Positions 50,563 to 61,499 of a stretch of DNA of 64,000 bases are shown here, in pieces. The notes under the pieces were generated by a model. It had not been told where the DNA came from, ran no database searches, and worked only from the letters and a program-made list of their open reading frames with translations. Made by a program: the position numbers and the translations under genes. This DNA comes from Sinonovacula constricta (Eukaryota > Mollusca > Bivalvia > Cardiida > Solecurtidae): assembly GCA_007844125.1 (NCBI GenBank), contig CM017567.1, forward strand, positions 12,194,428 to 12,258,427, given 5' to 3'. Position 1 is the stretch's first letter. The number at the start of each line of letters is the position of its first letter.

Positions 50563-50700
50563 TACCTGTGGTGTAGTGGTAGGGTGGCCAACTTGTAAGT
50601 CCTCTGACTGCTCAGCTTCCCGTTCCGTTCGGGGCAAACAGACATTGTTTGGTGTCTTTTTCCTACCGAAAAACGCTGGACGTTGTTATAGTGATCATAA
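50563..50700 (+). repeat. tRNA-like head of a second SINE family
   Basis: An A-box-like stretch GTGGTGTAGTGGTAGGGTG is followed by TTGTAAGTCCTCTGACTG and a damaged B box (CCGTTCCGTTCGGGG). It differs from the main SINE and resembles 13311-13372. Confidence 0.45.
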
Positions 50701-50777
50701 TTAGTTACAGCAACATATTTTCCAAAGCAAAACAAACAATTCATTTTTATGTCCATGTAATTAGGAGTACAATGTTT

Positions 50778-50870
50778 TATCTTTAAGCCTGCTAAGCACA
50801 CGTGGGTAAGGCCTGAAAGCTGTCTTATCAGGATCTACACTTTTTGTTGGTAAAACCTGTCTAGGTGCCT
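50778..50870 (+). repeat. Palindromic 'CTGATCAG' repeat, partial
   Basis: Contains AAGCCTGCTAAGCACACGTG, AAAGCTGTCTTATCAGGATC, TACACTTTTTGTTGGTAAAA. Right-hand arm only. Confidence 0.6.
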
Positions 50871-50968
50871 TTGCGGGTATATGAAATAAAATTTGATTTT
50901 TTTTTTCAGTGTTATTTGCACGATGTAGAATGTTTAAAGGTAAGCAAAGTGTCATGTCTCATTTTCAG

Positions 50969-51095
50969 TCTCAGCTGAGGATTATGAGACGAAGCTCCAT
51001 CGCCGCACCTCGTATCTCATGGCAACAGCCAAGGACCGCTCCACAGTCAGCCTCACCATGGCTCCTAATGCTCCCGGCTCACATATAGACCCAAA
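50969..51095 (+). CDS. ARHGAP21: ARHGAP21/23-like exon 7: RRTSYLMATAKDRS segment
   Basis: This 127-nt exon has acceptor CATTTTCAG and donor CAAA|GTAAGT, phase 1 in and phase 0 plus two bases out. It encodes ISAEDYETKLHRRTSYLMA followed by TAKDRSTVSLTMAPN and GSHIDPK. The 'R-x-SYLMA' stretch corresponds to the short conserved RHQSYILA motif that lies upstream of the PH domain in vertebrate ARHGAP21. This makes it the best-conserved island in the linker. Confidence 0.9.
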
Positions 51096-51344
51096 GTAAG
51101 TTGCTTATATTGATAGATGTCTAATATACAAACACTTATTAAATGTTAATTGCTTCATCAGTAATTTAAACATAATAGAAACTGTTATAACTTTTTACTT
51201 GTAATTGCTTTATGTTTAATTTAAATCATGAACTGTCATACCTTTTTACACATTATTGCATCGTAAGTTATCAAAAATCTGTTCTTTATAATGTTTGACC
51301 ATTGTTTTGACACTGTTTCCTGGATGGTTCAACATACTTTTCAG

Positions 51345-51408
51345 CTCACCAGGCACGCTTAGCAAACACAAGAGTATGAGCAAGCTTAAGAATTTCTTTG
51401 GAGAAAAG
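51345..51408 (+). CDS. ARHGAP21: ARHGAP21/23-like exon 8: basic short exon
   Basis: This 64-nt exon lies between ACTTTTCAG and AAG|GTAACT. It completes a split Asn codon (AA|C) and encodes SPGTLSKHKSMSKLKNFFGEK in phase. The Lys-rich amphipathic SMSKLKNFFGEK could contact acidic membranes or a partner; that is inference. Short exon with good borders and correct phase on both sides. Confidence 0.85.
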
Positions 51409-52004
51409 GTAACTATCTTAACTGTTTGTTGTTGTTTTTTTCTTCTTTTTATTTTTTATTAGCAATAACAGATTTAGTGCCATTGGATTTAATGACACAT
51501 TAAATACCCTTGGGTTTGAATTTTTATCTTTGATAGTTACCACCTCATACAAAGATTGGTTAATGGTCATTAAGTGTACCCCCATCATTTCGTCTACAAA
51601 CTTTTTGAAATTTTGGATTGAATTTAAAGTTGGTTTGTAGGTTTAGAGCACGGTTAATATTGGTTAATATCCATCTAATAATAGAATAGTTATGGCCCTT
51701 TGTAGACATTTTAATGTTTAATGTCTGTTTACAAACATCCCAGGCAGGACCTACTAACCACAACCAGGCATATGTGAATAGTGTAGGTCTAGACCTGCCA
51801 GCTCCAGCAGTATGTCAAGTGATCTTTCATTGTAGTTAACCAATAAATTGTGTGTTATTTACAATCCTTTTATGTGTTTGTTATTTACAATTCTCTTTCT
51901 CTTATTTACATTTTTTGTGTTAGTTATTTTACAAATCGTATTTTGTGTTATTTATTTATTAATATTTTATCTATACCTGGTTCTTCTTGTGTGTTGTGTT
52001 TCAG

Positions 52005-52115
52005 ACTCCGAAGATTGTGGAGGCCACTGAGAAGAAGGAGAACCCTGCCAGTCCTATTCAGCAGGTGACACGAGAGGGCAGTCTTATGGTCAAGGTGGAC
52101 ATGATTGATGGCAAG
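52005..52115 (+). CDS. ARHGAP21: ARHGAP21/23-like exon 9: start of PH domain
   Basis: This 111-nt, phase 0-0 exon has acceptor GTGTTTCAG and donor AAG|GTGAGG. It encodes TPKIVEATEKKENPASPIQQ, then VTREGSLMVKVDMIDGK. The REGSLMVK stretch is the first beta strand of the PH domain (vertebrate equivalent KEGWLHFR; here Ser replaces the usual Trp). The following 939-bp intron holds a long inverted repeat at 52163-52478. Confidence 0.93.
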
Positions 52116-52162
52116 GTGAGGAGACCCACTGGTCAGCTAGATGAACACAACCTACCTCTAAG

Positions 52163-52478
52163 CACAAGGATAAGTAGAGTTTTTGAACATATATATCTAT
52201 AATATTAACAAGGGATGTAACTTCAATATCACCATTTTATATAGTGCCCTTATAAAACTGTTGCTATCCTAGTCATTTGATGGGTAAAATACATCAGATT
52301 TTGTCTATCAATGGCATAGTATTTTTTCATTGATAGACAAAATCTGATGCATTTTACCCATCAAATGACTACGATAGCAACAGTTTTAAAAGGGCACTAT
52401 ATGAAATGGTGATGTTGAAGTTACTTCCCTTGTTAATATTATAGATATATATGTTCAGAAACTCTACTTATCCCTGTG
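52163..52478 (+). mobile_element. Fold-back MITE: 151-bp inverted arms, 14-nt loop, 8-bp target-site duplication
   Basis: Arms 52163-52313 and 52328-52478 are inverted copies with about 8 mismatches (about 95% identity) and no indels. The loop is GCATAGTATTTTTT. The element is flanked on both sides by CCTCTAAG (52155-52162 and 52479-52486), a perfect 8-bp direct repeat as left by hAT-type transposases. The ends read CACAAGGATAAG and CACAGGGATAAG. It lies in the sense strand of the intron between exons 9 and 10, so the pre-mRNA would fold into a long double-stranded hairpin. Confidence 0.93.
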
Positions 52479-53054
52479 CCTCTAAGACTCTAATCCCTTG
52501 TGATGGCCCTTCCATTCATAGATAATAAAGGGGGCATTAAGTTTTAATCTGTGTGTCCAATTGTGTGTGCTCTGTGTCTAAGCATATTTCATTTCTAATT
52601 ATAAACTAAAAATAATTAAATTTTTAAATTGCTTCTCTTTTGTTAAATGTTCTCAGTCAATCACATTAACACTATAAGGCAGGGGAATAAGTGTCCTATG
52701 GTGACATTAGGCCTAACCTGGAATGACAGGTTGAAGGTATGGTCTTGTTAAAGTCATGGTAAAGTCTTAAACATATTTTTCTCAGGGTCACAGTCACATT
52801 GGCAGAAGGAAAAATCTTTATTGAATGAAACAAAGCAAAATTTCATATTTATTTCGTAAAAGGGCACATGACTATTTGTGGACACCTAATGAGCCAAAAG
52901 AGTATTCCATATTGTAATGCTTCTCCTGGTCTTGCCTATTGACCATAGGAAACCTTGCACATTTTACATACAGTGAAAATAGCTTGATCATATGCTTAGT
53001 CAATGTAACTGTTTAAACTTATAATTATAATATGTGTATTTTCTTTCCCCACAG

Positions 53055-53144
53055 CGGGCCAGCGATCGATCGTGGCGCCCAGTGTGGGCTGTATTGAGAG
53101 GCCATGCCCTGTTTCTATGCAAGGAAAAGCGAGATCCTTCCACA
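53055..53144 (+). CDS. ARHGAP21: ARHGAP21/23-like exon 10: PH domain, beta strands 2-3
   Basis: This 90-nt, phase 0-0 exon has acceptor TTTCCCCACAG and donor CACA|GTTAGT. It encodes RASDRSWRPVWAVLRGHALF followed by LCKEKRDPST. WRPVWAVLRGHALFLCKEKR is the classic PH W-x-x-x-W-x-V-L-x-G pattern and aligns residue for residue with vertebrate [23 protein letters not shown]. The PH domain is then split by a 5.2-kb intron. Confidence 0.95.
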
Positions 53145-53832
53145 GTTAGTATTGCTAACTTAACTGATATTCCATCTTATTTTATTATCGCATAAAACTA
53201 CATACTGGCCCATTATTATCTTTTGCATGAATATGCAGGTGCTCTGTTAATTGGCAAAGGCTGCAAGAATGGACTTTATAAATAAATACTTGTGAAAATC
53301 AGGCTTAAAATACTTGTAATTAAAAAGAATTTTTTCCTTAATTATCTTTGATCAGTAATAAAAATACCTGTAGTTGGTTTGTATCTTGTTCTTCTTTTCA
53401 TTAGTTTAATGTTTCAATTAAATATAATGAACTAAACAAGGGAAAGGTATGTTTGTGTCATTGTCATTAAAGATATCCTTACTGATGCAGTTGCCAGGTG
53501 AAATGGGTTATGTAGCTACTTTATATTTGGCAGTGGTACATGTAATAATGTTATAACTATAAACCATACACTTCAGTAGCATGTAAACATTGTGCTCTTA
53601 TAAACCTTCAGAATTACCTTTCTATGATGTGCAGTTTTTAACTGAGGTCTATATTTTGTAGTATTGTTTAATCAAACTAACACCATCAAGAAATTAAACA
53701 ATACATTGTATTGTCAATGGTATAGTAAAAGTGGTGATTATCTTCGTCAATATTTTCCTTGACTTAAATATATACCAAGCATTTCAGAGATTATGCTGAT
53801 ATGACCATTTAGTTTTTTTAATTTGATTTATA

Positions 53833-54763
53833 CCGTAAAGGGCTATAGAATGTGTGCACCCATGCAGTGTGCGCGCCCCTACTTTAGGCTTTGGGTAAAA
53901 GTTAATAGCTCAAAGATTGTATGAGTCCCCTGTTTTAAAAATTCGTAAGCTGTTAAGGTGTAGTGCGAGTCAAAGCTGTTCTCACTTGTACTCTGTCCTG
54001 ACCTCTCAATTATTCTACCTCCTCTTTTTAACTGACATAATTATTAACACCTTGTTCATAATTTGCCTGCTACTAAGCATACTCGATATAGTGATATCCG
54101 TCGTGCTGTCTGAAGTTATTAAGTACCTTCAGGTGATCAACAATGTCAAGAAGAAATTTGTCATCTGTAGCAAACACAAGGTTATTGAAGGTCACTAGCT
54201 TTAACATGTGCCTAAATCTCAATCTGAACAGTGCATAGTCCTTGTGTACGTGCCACCAATCAATAAACACATTAATTTAGCAATATTTTCAGACAGAATT
54301 GAGAAAAAAAATGCATGAAAAAAAAGTTTCTACACGTTACATAGGGCTGTACAAACCATCAATTCTATAGAAATTTTGCTTGTCTGTTCGTATGGTCATT
54401 GAATTGTACCGTTATGCAATACAGTGTTTACTTCCTGTTCATCACATTTCAACGGTGTGCACAGAAAACTCACAATGAAAATCAATCTGTAGTCATTGTT
54501 TTTAACTTGAATCAATATAATCAGAACATCCTATATATGTAGAGTGTAAGGAGTAAACTAATTAATAAACCAAATAATGAAAAAGGAAACTGCCTGAATA
54601 CGATAATAAATGGCTGATGGCTGTCAGGCAATATACTCTCTTATTGTCAAGTAAGGCTTGGGGAAAACTGCATATTTTAAATAGCTCATAGAATGTGCGC
54701 ATCCTTGGCTTTTATTAAATAGATCTGTCGAAAAAACTGTGCACCTTCTATAGCTCTTTACTG
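53833..54763. mobile_element. TA-flanked terminal-inverted-repeat element (931 bp), non-autonomous
   Basis: The left end is CCGTAAAGGGCTATAGAATG. The complement of the right end is CAGTAAAGAGCTATAGAAGG. TA dinucleotides flank both ends (53831-53832, 54764-54765). A second subterminal pair is GCTATAGAATGTGTGCAC and GCTCATAGAATGTGCGCATC (54684-54703). The middle holds no transposase I can recognise; a 65-codon minus-strand frame (54073-54270, MFIDWWHVHKDYALF...) may be a remnant. A TA duplication suggests a Tc1/mariner-like or related mechanism (inference). Confidence 0.68.
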
Positions 54764-56224
54764 TATTGTACAATATTTAAGTAGATAAGTTGATTGTTGT
54801 TAGCATGCTGTAGGAGGTTATGTTTGTCATTAACATCGTTCAGAACTTACGAATTTGTATAAGTGATATCCCAGCAGAGATTAAATTCCTATACTAGCTT
54901 AATTTATTATATAATTACCTTGACCACATTGACAGACATTGCCGTAGATCAAATACCAAATATTTTTACAATCGTTCAACAATATAACAGGTCCATAGAC
55001 ACTTCTGTCCACTGATGTTAATTTTGAAAACTCTTATTTAATGTTCTTGAATATCCCATTGTTTTCTTGCAGTATATGGCCCATACTTTAGCTGTAAAAG
55101 TGTGGCTAACTTCCTCCCAGGTCTGTATAGTGCATAGAGTGATCTCCCTTGACACTTTAGACAAATGTTCCAGAGTTTATATTTTTCCTCAGCAAAAACG
55201 AAGTTAGCGCTTGTTCAATTTCAGAGTTATACACCCCTAAAGTGTTTTGCTTTGCTTATTAGTTATGCTTTAATAGGTAATGCAGTAAGAATTTCCTTTT
55301 TTTTGAGATATTTTTGTATATTTTTTATGAACTGTATCAACTTATTATTTGTGCAGATGATGTGTGTTTGTTTTCTTTTTAACAATGTATTACACTTTTT
55401 ATCTAGATTTTTTTTTTAAATAAGACATTATTTTATCTCATTCCTTTATTTTCACAGGCTTTGTATGTTGGTAATGTTAAATGTAATCAAGTGTTCCAGT
55501 CAATTGCAAGTACATGTTTCCATGAATTGTTAAGAGATATACAGGCTAAAAGTTTGTTTTTGTTTAGGATGAAGTCTGCTTATTATGCAGGAAATACCAT
55601 TTTAATGTAACCCTAACTGCTATTAAGTTACATACTGCTTGTATGTATAGAACTGTAACTTGGCTTATAGTTGTATTTATGCTTACCTCGTGTGCTTCAG
55701 TAAGAGAGTAAACATTTAGCTATTGTACACTTGGCAAGGAATTGAACAATATCTCACATCCTGCAGCAAAACTGCTTCCTAATAGGTCATTGTTGGTCTT
55801 GTGACTATGGAGTATTTTGCCATTTCAACCCCTGAATATTTTATACACTCCTTGAAACTGTTATCTCATTAAAATGATGGTTTGAATTGTTTTTCAGTCT
55901 TACTCTTATTTTATATGTTAATTTCATTATTTTCAATGTATTTGACTGGGGGTTGGGGAGGTTTCGTTGAGCTTTTGATGCATTTTAGCATTGTTTTATT
56001 GGTTATGATATGGCCTATATATATCTTAAGTTTTGCATTACTAAAGTGCATTGATAGATTATGGGGTTTCGTTAAGTGTTATTTCAAAACGAAAGAAGAA
56101 CAATAGTCGTTACATTGTTTATAGCTTTTACATGGACACTTTTCTTGTGTTTTTGCTTTACTAAAATTGTCTGAAATGGAATTTTATGTGTTAGTTTGTG
56201 CGCTTTTATAAAATGCTCAAGAAT

Positions 56225-56635
56225 TACAGTGAGACATTCAGCAAGGTATAAACGTAACACTGTCACAAGGGGTGAAATACATTCAGCAATGTATAACATT
56301 ACACTGTAACAGGGGGTGTAATACATTCAGCAAGGTATAAACATTACACTGTCACAAGGGGTGTAATACATTCAGCAATGTATAAACAGTACACTGTCAC
56401 AGGGGGTGTAATACATTCAGCAAGATATAATTGTTACACTGTCAAAAGGGGCGTAATACATTCAGCAATGTTTAAACATTACACTGTCACAAGGGGTGTA
56501 ATACATTCAGCAATGTATAAACAGTACACTGTCACAGGGGGTGTAATACATTCAGCAAGGTATAAACATTTCACTGTCACAAGGGGTGTAATACATTCAG
56601 CAATGTATAAACATTACACTGTCACAAGGGGTGTA
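56225..56635 (+). repeat. 45-bp minisatellite, about 9 copies
   Basis: The unit is GTGTAATACATTCAGCAATG, TATAAACATTACACTGTCAC, AAGGG (45 bp). Alternating AATG/AAGG and AAGGG/AGGGG variants hint at a 90-bp higher-order unit. As 45 is a multiple of three, one frame stays open (56378-56701) and spells a 15-residue repeat. It is intronic and probably not translated. Confidence 0.93.
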
Positions 56636-57117
56636 AAAACCCATACTTCCAAGTTACAAGCAGTGTACTTCAAATATTGCCTTTCAACTAGGACTAACTG
56701 AATAGATGTCTCATATCATCACTACACATTCTCATTTAATGTTACAAAATTAATTATTTTTCCCAAAAAATGGCATATAAACCAGTTACTACTGAAAGTT
56801 CACTATTGTCCAAACAGATACTATGCTAGGTATACTATACACCAGTTTAGGTATTGCTAGGTTAGTTCATTTTTAGTAACTCCACCCTAATATACCATGC
56901 TAGTTTAGGCTGAATATTATGTATTTAATATCTGTGTGATACTGTAGAGCAGTATTTAGCTAAAAAATCCACAGGCTAGATAAAAAAGTCTTTAAATATA
57001 GAACAATTATTTTACAATTATTTTTGCATAACTATTAAGATAATATGGCTGGGTATGATTTTAAGTATATTTAAATATAAGAAAATATTCTCTGACCATT
57101 AATTTGGCCTCTCACCA

Positions 57118-57240
57118 TGCAGGTTTGAGTGAGTTCCATTCTGGGCAAATGACATAATGTGAAAAGGTTTCCAGCTGATTTGCAGTGTCCCAGTGGTTCT
57201 TACCAGACGAAAAAAAAACAATCATCTTGACATAAGCGAA
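57118..57240 (+). mobile_element. SINE fragment, second family core
   Basis: The stretch ATGTGAAAAGGTTTCCAGCT, GATTTGCAGTGTCCCAGTGG, TTCTTACCAGACG matches the core of the element at 60660-60901 (ATGTGGGGAGGTGTTCCAGC..TGCGGTGTGCCAGTGGTTCT). The head and tail are missing. Confidence 0.6.
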
Positions 57241-58313
57241 GAATTCTAAGTGAAATAAAACAAATATAAGATAAACATGTTTGAATATGTTTGATTGAAG
57301 CTATCAAATATGCCTTGTGTTATTAGTATTGTTAAGTGTTAAGTCTTTGGCTACATGTATGTGTGTGTGTGTTGCTGTTTAACATTATGCCTGGTGAAGG
57401 GATGTGGTGAAGTCAGTGTGGGTAAAGGTCCAGTTGTACACATGGGATTGCATGAAAATCTGTCAGATTTAACAATAAAATATGTCGTAAATCAATATTA
57501 AACAAGAGCATTCTATAACATGTTTACAAATAGAGTTATATGTGATTGATGTTATAGACATTATTCAGGCACACCATGCTTCCAGCTTCATGTATTGCCT
57601 AGAGTAGATGAAACTATTCAACACAGTACCCTTACTTTCCTAAATATTTGTATTTTATACATATTATTTGCTCAACTCATGATTGAATTATTAACATTTT
57701 GGCCTTACTGACAACAGGCTTTGCAGATTGTTAGGATCAAGCTAATGCTGATAAATACTCAGTATCTATTTCTTAATGAGTTAACAAGCTTGTCTTGTGT
57801 AGTAAAGCAAACAAGACAAAGAAAAGGTGTGTTTATATGAAAGAAAGGGTAAGTCTTGTTTAAATAAAGGACATTTAGGTTTGGTAAGTGTCAAACCAGA
57901 TAATTTGAAAGATCATAGGAATGTTGTATAGGCCTCTTTACTTGCTATGTAATATTATTCCTGACATTAAGTTCAAGCATATTAAGACACAGTCTGTATG
58001 AATGTTCCATATAAGATGATTTGTTATTAAATGTTTGCCTAACTTGAAGTGTCAGATTATGTTTAAAAACCATGAAGGTTTCAGCTTGTGTTCAAAACAT
58101 TTTTGATTCATGAAATAACTTAAAATTCATTATGTTTCCATATTCCTCCATACTTTAAAAAATAGTTTAAATCTATGTTTTAAGTGCAACTTACTTGTAG
58201 TTAGGTTGACTACTGCCAGAAATAATATATTTTAAAATGTTCCCTTGGTACTTAGTTTTACTACAACTAGAAATGACATTTTTAACACATTCAATCATAT
58301 TTTCTTTCTGCAG

Positions 58314-58517
58314 CAAACAAGTGTATTCTCCTATGATGAGCAACCAATCAGTGTGAAGTCCTGCATGATTGACATCGCCCACAGCTACACAAAGAAGAAG
58401 CATGTGTTTCGCATGAAGACATACAATGGCTCGGAGTACCTGTTCCAGGCAGAGGACCACACAGACATGCTGGGCTGGATAGAGGCAATTAAGAGAAACA
58501 ACAACCCAGACTCTGAT
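58314..58517 (+). CDS. ARHGAP21: ARHGAP21/23-like exon 11: C-terminal half of PH domain
   Basis: This 204-nt, phase 0-0 exon has acceptor TTTCTTTCTGCAG and donor GAT|GTAAGT. It encodes DEQPISVKSCMIDIAHSYTK, KKHVFRMKTYNGSEYLFQAE, then DHTDMLGWIEAIKRNNN. It ends in the PH C-terminal helix with its invariant Trp (LGWIEAIK). In ARHGAP21 this PH domain plus the helix after it forms the ARF1/ARF6-binding module that recruits the protein to Golgi membranes (family knowledge). Conservation of QPISV.SC.IDI.HS.TK is very high. Confidence 0.96.
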
Positions 58518-59035
58518 GTAAGTTGCCATAGCAAAAGTTTTTTAAATGTGGACATTGACTATGCTTATCTAAGGTTTGTGTTTTTGGGGATTTGTGAAAA
58601 TTAACAATCCAATATCAGAATATCTTTTATATTTCATTTTTTTGGTTCAAGTTGGATTCTTTGATAAGCCAGTTAGTTTATGTTTCATACTCTTTTAAGG
58701 GTAATTTGTTTATATGTATATATGAAATATCTCAAAAGTCATATTTAGTACACTTAGGTAATATTGCTTACTTATGTGGACACTGCTTGAAGAGCATTAC
58801 TCCCATGTTGGGTACTGTGATTCTTGGTCTCAGCTTTCATTATTTTTTAAAAGAGGGCAAAATGCTGTTTGCCCAGCAAATAAAAAAAAATCCAAATGCC
58901 AGTCACAGTATTTTTAAAAAAAATTATAATGACGATAAATAAACCTCTGTTGGCACAGTCAGTTACATTGATGTCAATATTTACTTTTTCACCGTTTACA
59001 CATTTTGACCTCTTGTCTGATCACCTCTCCTACAG

Positions 59036-59222
59036 TCTGACGGTGTGACCAACAAGGAGTTGATCATCCGAAAGACAATGGAGGTGGTGGAGGCAGCTCC
59101 CTCCACAAAGACCTCGCCTCCCCCGTCCATCAAACTGAGCAAGAAATCCTCAGTACTGTCTATCAAGCAGAAGATGCCACACTCACCAAACCTCAAACGT
59201 AGGAAAACAACCTCAGACAAAG
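59036..59222 (+). CDS. ARHGAP21: ARHGAP21/23-like exon 12: PH-to-RhoGAP linker
   Basis: This 187-nt exon has acceptor CTCTCCTACAG and donor AAAG|GTGAGG, phase 0 in and phase 1 out. It encodes SDGVTNKELIIRKTMEVVEA, then a Pro/Ser/Lys-rich stretch with LSKKSSVLSIKQKMPHSPNL and KRRKTTSDK. It matches vertebrate ARHGAP21 'TGVTNRDLISRRIKEY...QSLSIRQTLLGAKSE..SPHSP'. The cluster KRRK could be a nuclear or membrane signal (inference). Confidence 0.94.
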
Positions 59223-59657
59223 GTGAGGGATGTTTGTTTCTCATTGGTATAATTATTTAGAGTATTTTTTTACTTTGTGTACTGGTAAGAGTACTTTTAA
59301 TAAGTTAACTGTGTCAAAAAGAAACAAGGTAGTTTGTGGAGTATATCTGTGAAAAAAATTTTCTGTGAAATTTTGTCATTATGGTTAAGATGAATGAAAC
59401 ACTACTTTGTTGTGCATCTATCATTTACATTGCCTCCGAGAACTCTTTGCAATATTTTTTGTGTGTGTTAGCATGAACTTCTCCATATTTATTTATTTTT
59501 ACTTTTTTGCTATGCATTCAACTTATTTTATGAACTCCTTCTAAATCCGGATGTGTTAATCAGGTAAGATTTCTGAAGAAATTCACATTTTCTCTAATTG
59601 AACCACTGTCCAGCATATTTTACACATTTGTAATACTGATTATAATATCTGGTTCAG

Positions 59658-59824
59658 ATGACTCTGGGAAGCCTAAGACATGGAAGGGTAAGATTGGGAA
59701 GAGCTTCAAGAAGCAGTTCGGTTCAAGTCCCTCCAGTTCTGGGGGCAACATCCCCCCGGTGCAGGAGGTCAGCGGAATGTTTGGGGTACCCCTCGAGGAT
59801 TGCACTCCCTCACCCAGTAATGAG
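59658..59824 (+). CDS. ARHGAP21: ARHGAP21/23-like exon 13: lead-in to RhoGAP domain
   Basis: This 167-nt exon has acceptor ATCTGGTTCAG and donor GAG|GTAAGT. It completes a split Asp codon and leaves in phase 0. It encodes [20 protein letters not shown], a Ser/Gly spacer, then [35 protein letters not shown] parallels vertebrate [33 protein letters not shown] parallels FGVRLDDCPPA, the conserved start of the RhoGAP domain. Confidence 0.95.
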
Positions 59825-60173
59825 GTAAGTGATGCTATGTTTAGTTTGTTTCTGAGGAAATAACAAAATTAAATATTCATTGAAGATGATTTTAAAATGT
59901 AGTATGTGTTTTGCTTTGCTAGCTCACCAATTAAGGTTTATATCTCTTGCCTGTTATTCTGTGTTTTCAGATCTAGATAAGAAAGATGCCCACACTTTAA
60001 CTTTTTTTCATGTTTGCCTGCTAATGTCTTTTGTTCCAAGTGTTTTTTTAAAGCCTTTGAAATGTTTTTTTAGATCTTTATTGTTAGTCTAAGCCTATGA
60101 AAGTTTGGTCTAATTGATTCATATTGACAAGAAATCAGTTTACAATGTTTTATCTTTACAATATTATTAATTC

Positions 60174-60352
60174 ATCAATCATATGGCATGTATTCCTTAC
60201 CTGACCTCAACATTGTTGATTTATAAATCAAATGGCATTTGTTTTTTTCTGGATCTCAATATTGTTGATTTGTCAATCATACGGCATGTGTTTTTTCTGG
60301 TCCACAATATTGTTGATTCATCAGTCATACAGCTTATATTTTTTACTGGACC
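60174..60352 (+). repeat. ~49-bp tandem repeat, 3-4 copies
   Basis: The motif ATTGTTGATTTGTCAATCAT, ACGGCATGTGTTTTTTCTGG recurs with 48-49-bp spacing. A SINE is inserted directly at its 3' end. Confidence 0.8.
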
Positions 60353-60588
60353 TGGTGTTGCAGTGGGCAGAGCATCAGTTCCAGGTACAGGAGGCCCTGT
60401 ATATACATGTCACTAAAATTGGTAGTGATACCTTGCTACAACTCAAGCATATGTAGAGGCAGTTCCTCAACTGGTTGACCCAGTGTCAGGATAATGTACC
60501 TAGGTGTAGTATCATCATGCCTATATCGGCTTCAAGTGGTTACTGTCTCCTAAAAACTGAATGATAAACCAACCAAACAAACAAACAT
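60348..60588 (+). mobile_element. tRNA-derived SINE, sense, diverged
   Basis: The head GGACCTGGTGTTGCAGTGGG keeps the A-box region; the B box is destroyed. The core (CCTTGCTACAACTCAAGCAT, TGGTTGACCCAGTGTCAGGA) and the tail ATAAACCAACCAAACAAACA are recognisable. Confidence 0.82.
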
Positions 60589-60659
60589 GTAACCACTTAG
60601 TTAATTATTTATTTTCATATGCCTATAGTATGGGTTAAAGGCAAGGTTAAACAAAACCA

Positions 60660-60901
60660 GTGTTGCTGCCGAGCGGTAAGAGTCCCTGACTTGAAACACC
60701 TTAGCCACTCACCTCGTAGTTTGTGTCCTGGTGGGGTCAAGAACTTTCATGTGGGGAGGTGTTCCAGCCAACCTGCGGTGTGCCAGTGGTTCTACACAGA
60801 TGTAAGTCTGGGGTATTCCTCCATCAATAATAAGCAGGATGTCGCCAATATGACCATAATTGTGTCGGTGCGATGTATAAAACAACCCAAAGAAAACAAA
60901 C
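60660..60901 (+). mobile_element. Second tRNA-derived SINE family, with 11-bp target-site duplication
   Basis: The head GCTGCCGAGCGGTAAGAGTC looks Ser/Leu-tRNA-like. The core contains GGAGGTGTTCCAGCC and GTGCCAGTGGTTCTAC. The 3' part is GTCGCCAATATGACCATAAT, GTGTCGGTGCGATGTATAAA, then an AAAC-rich tail. The flanks repeat AAACAAAACCA (60649-60659 and 60902-60912). The duplication is low in complexity and partly merges with the tail. The core and 3' part match conserved-domain SINEs I know from bivalves (family name not certain). Confidence 0.75.
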
Positions 60902-61025
60902 AAACAAAACCATTCACCAGTTAATCCTCAACATTTAGTGAAAGTGTTTACTTTTCAATATGTGATAGTAATAAATTAAATAGTGGTTCATGCATTGATT
61001 AATTATTGACTTGTGTATATTTCAG

Positions 61026-61151
61026 TTTGTACCGCTGATAGTTGATGTATGTACAAAGATTGTGGAAGCAAAGGGTCTAGAGATGACAGGAGTTTATCGT
61101 ATTCCTGGCAACAAGGCAGGAGTCACACTTCTGCAAGAAGAATTCAACAAG
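61026..61151 (+). CDS. ARHGAP21: ARHGAP21/23-like exon 14: RhoGAP domain with arginine finger
   Basis: This 126-nt, phase 0-0 exon has acceptor ATATTTCAG and donor AAG|GTACAC. It encodes [20 protein letters not shown], then [20 protein letters not shown] and NK. The catalytic arginine finger is the Arg in GVYRIPG (codon CGT, 61098-61100). It inserts into the GTPase active site to speed GTP hydrolysis on Cdc42 or Rho (family knowledge). The loop is intact, so catalytic activity is expected if the frame downstream is sound. Confidence 0.97.
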
Positions 61152-61499
61152 GTACACTCTTAGGTGTAGAAAAGACAAGTATTCATTAATTTTTTAAATT
61201 GAGTCATTGTTTCATAATGTTCCTGGAAGAAGAGTTTCATAAGGTATCATCTTGATGCAGAAGTGATTAGTTGGAAAAAATGTCAAAATGTGTTGTTCTT
61301 TTATACTTTTCCTTCAAGAGTTAAATAAAGGATGGGCTCTAATATTAAAATATGTTGTAAAATTATTTTTAATAAGCCACTTTTATTGTCAGATGTAGAA
61401 TATATGAATAATTAGTTTTTTTGCTATGCTTTTTCATTGAAAAAGAGGACAGACTAAAAAAGCTAATGTTCTTTAAGCTTGATTAACAAGTTGAACAAG

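Noticed and set aside
58191..58529. 112-codon minus-strand frame
   Set aside because: Antisense shadow of PH-domain exon 11 (58314-58517), which has clear homology on the + strand.
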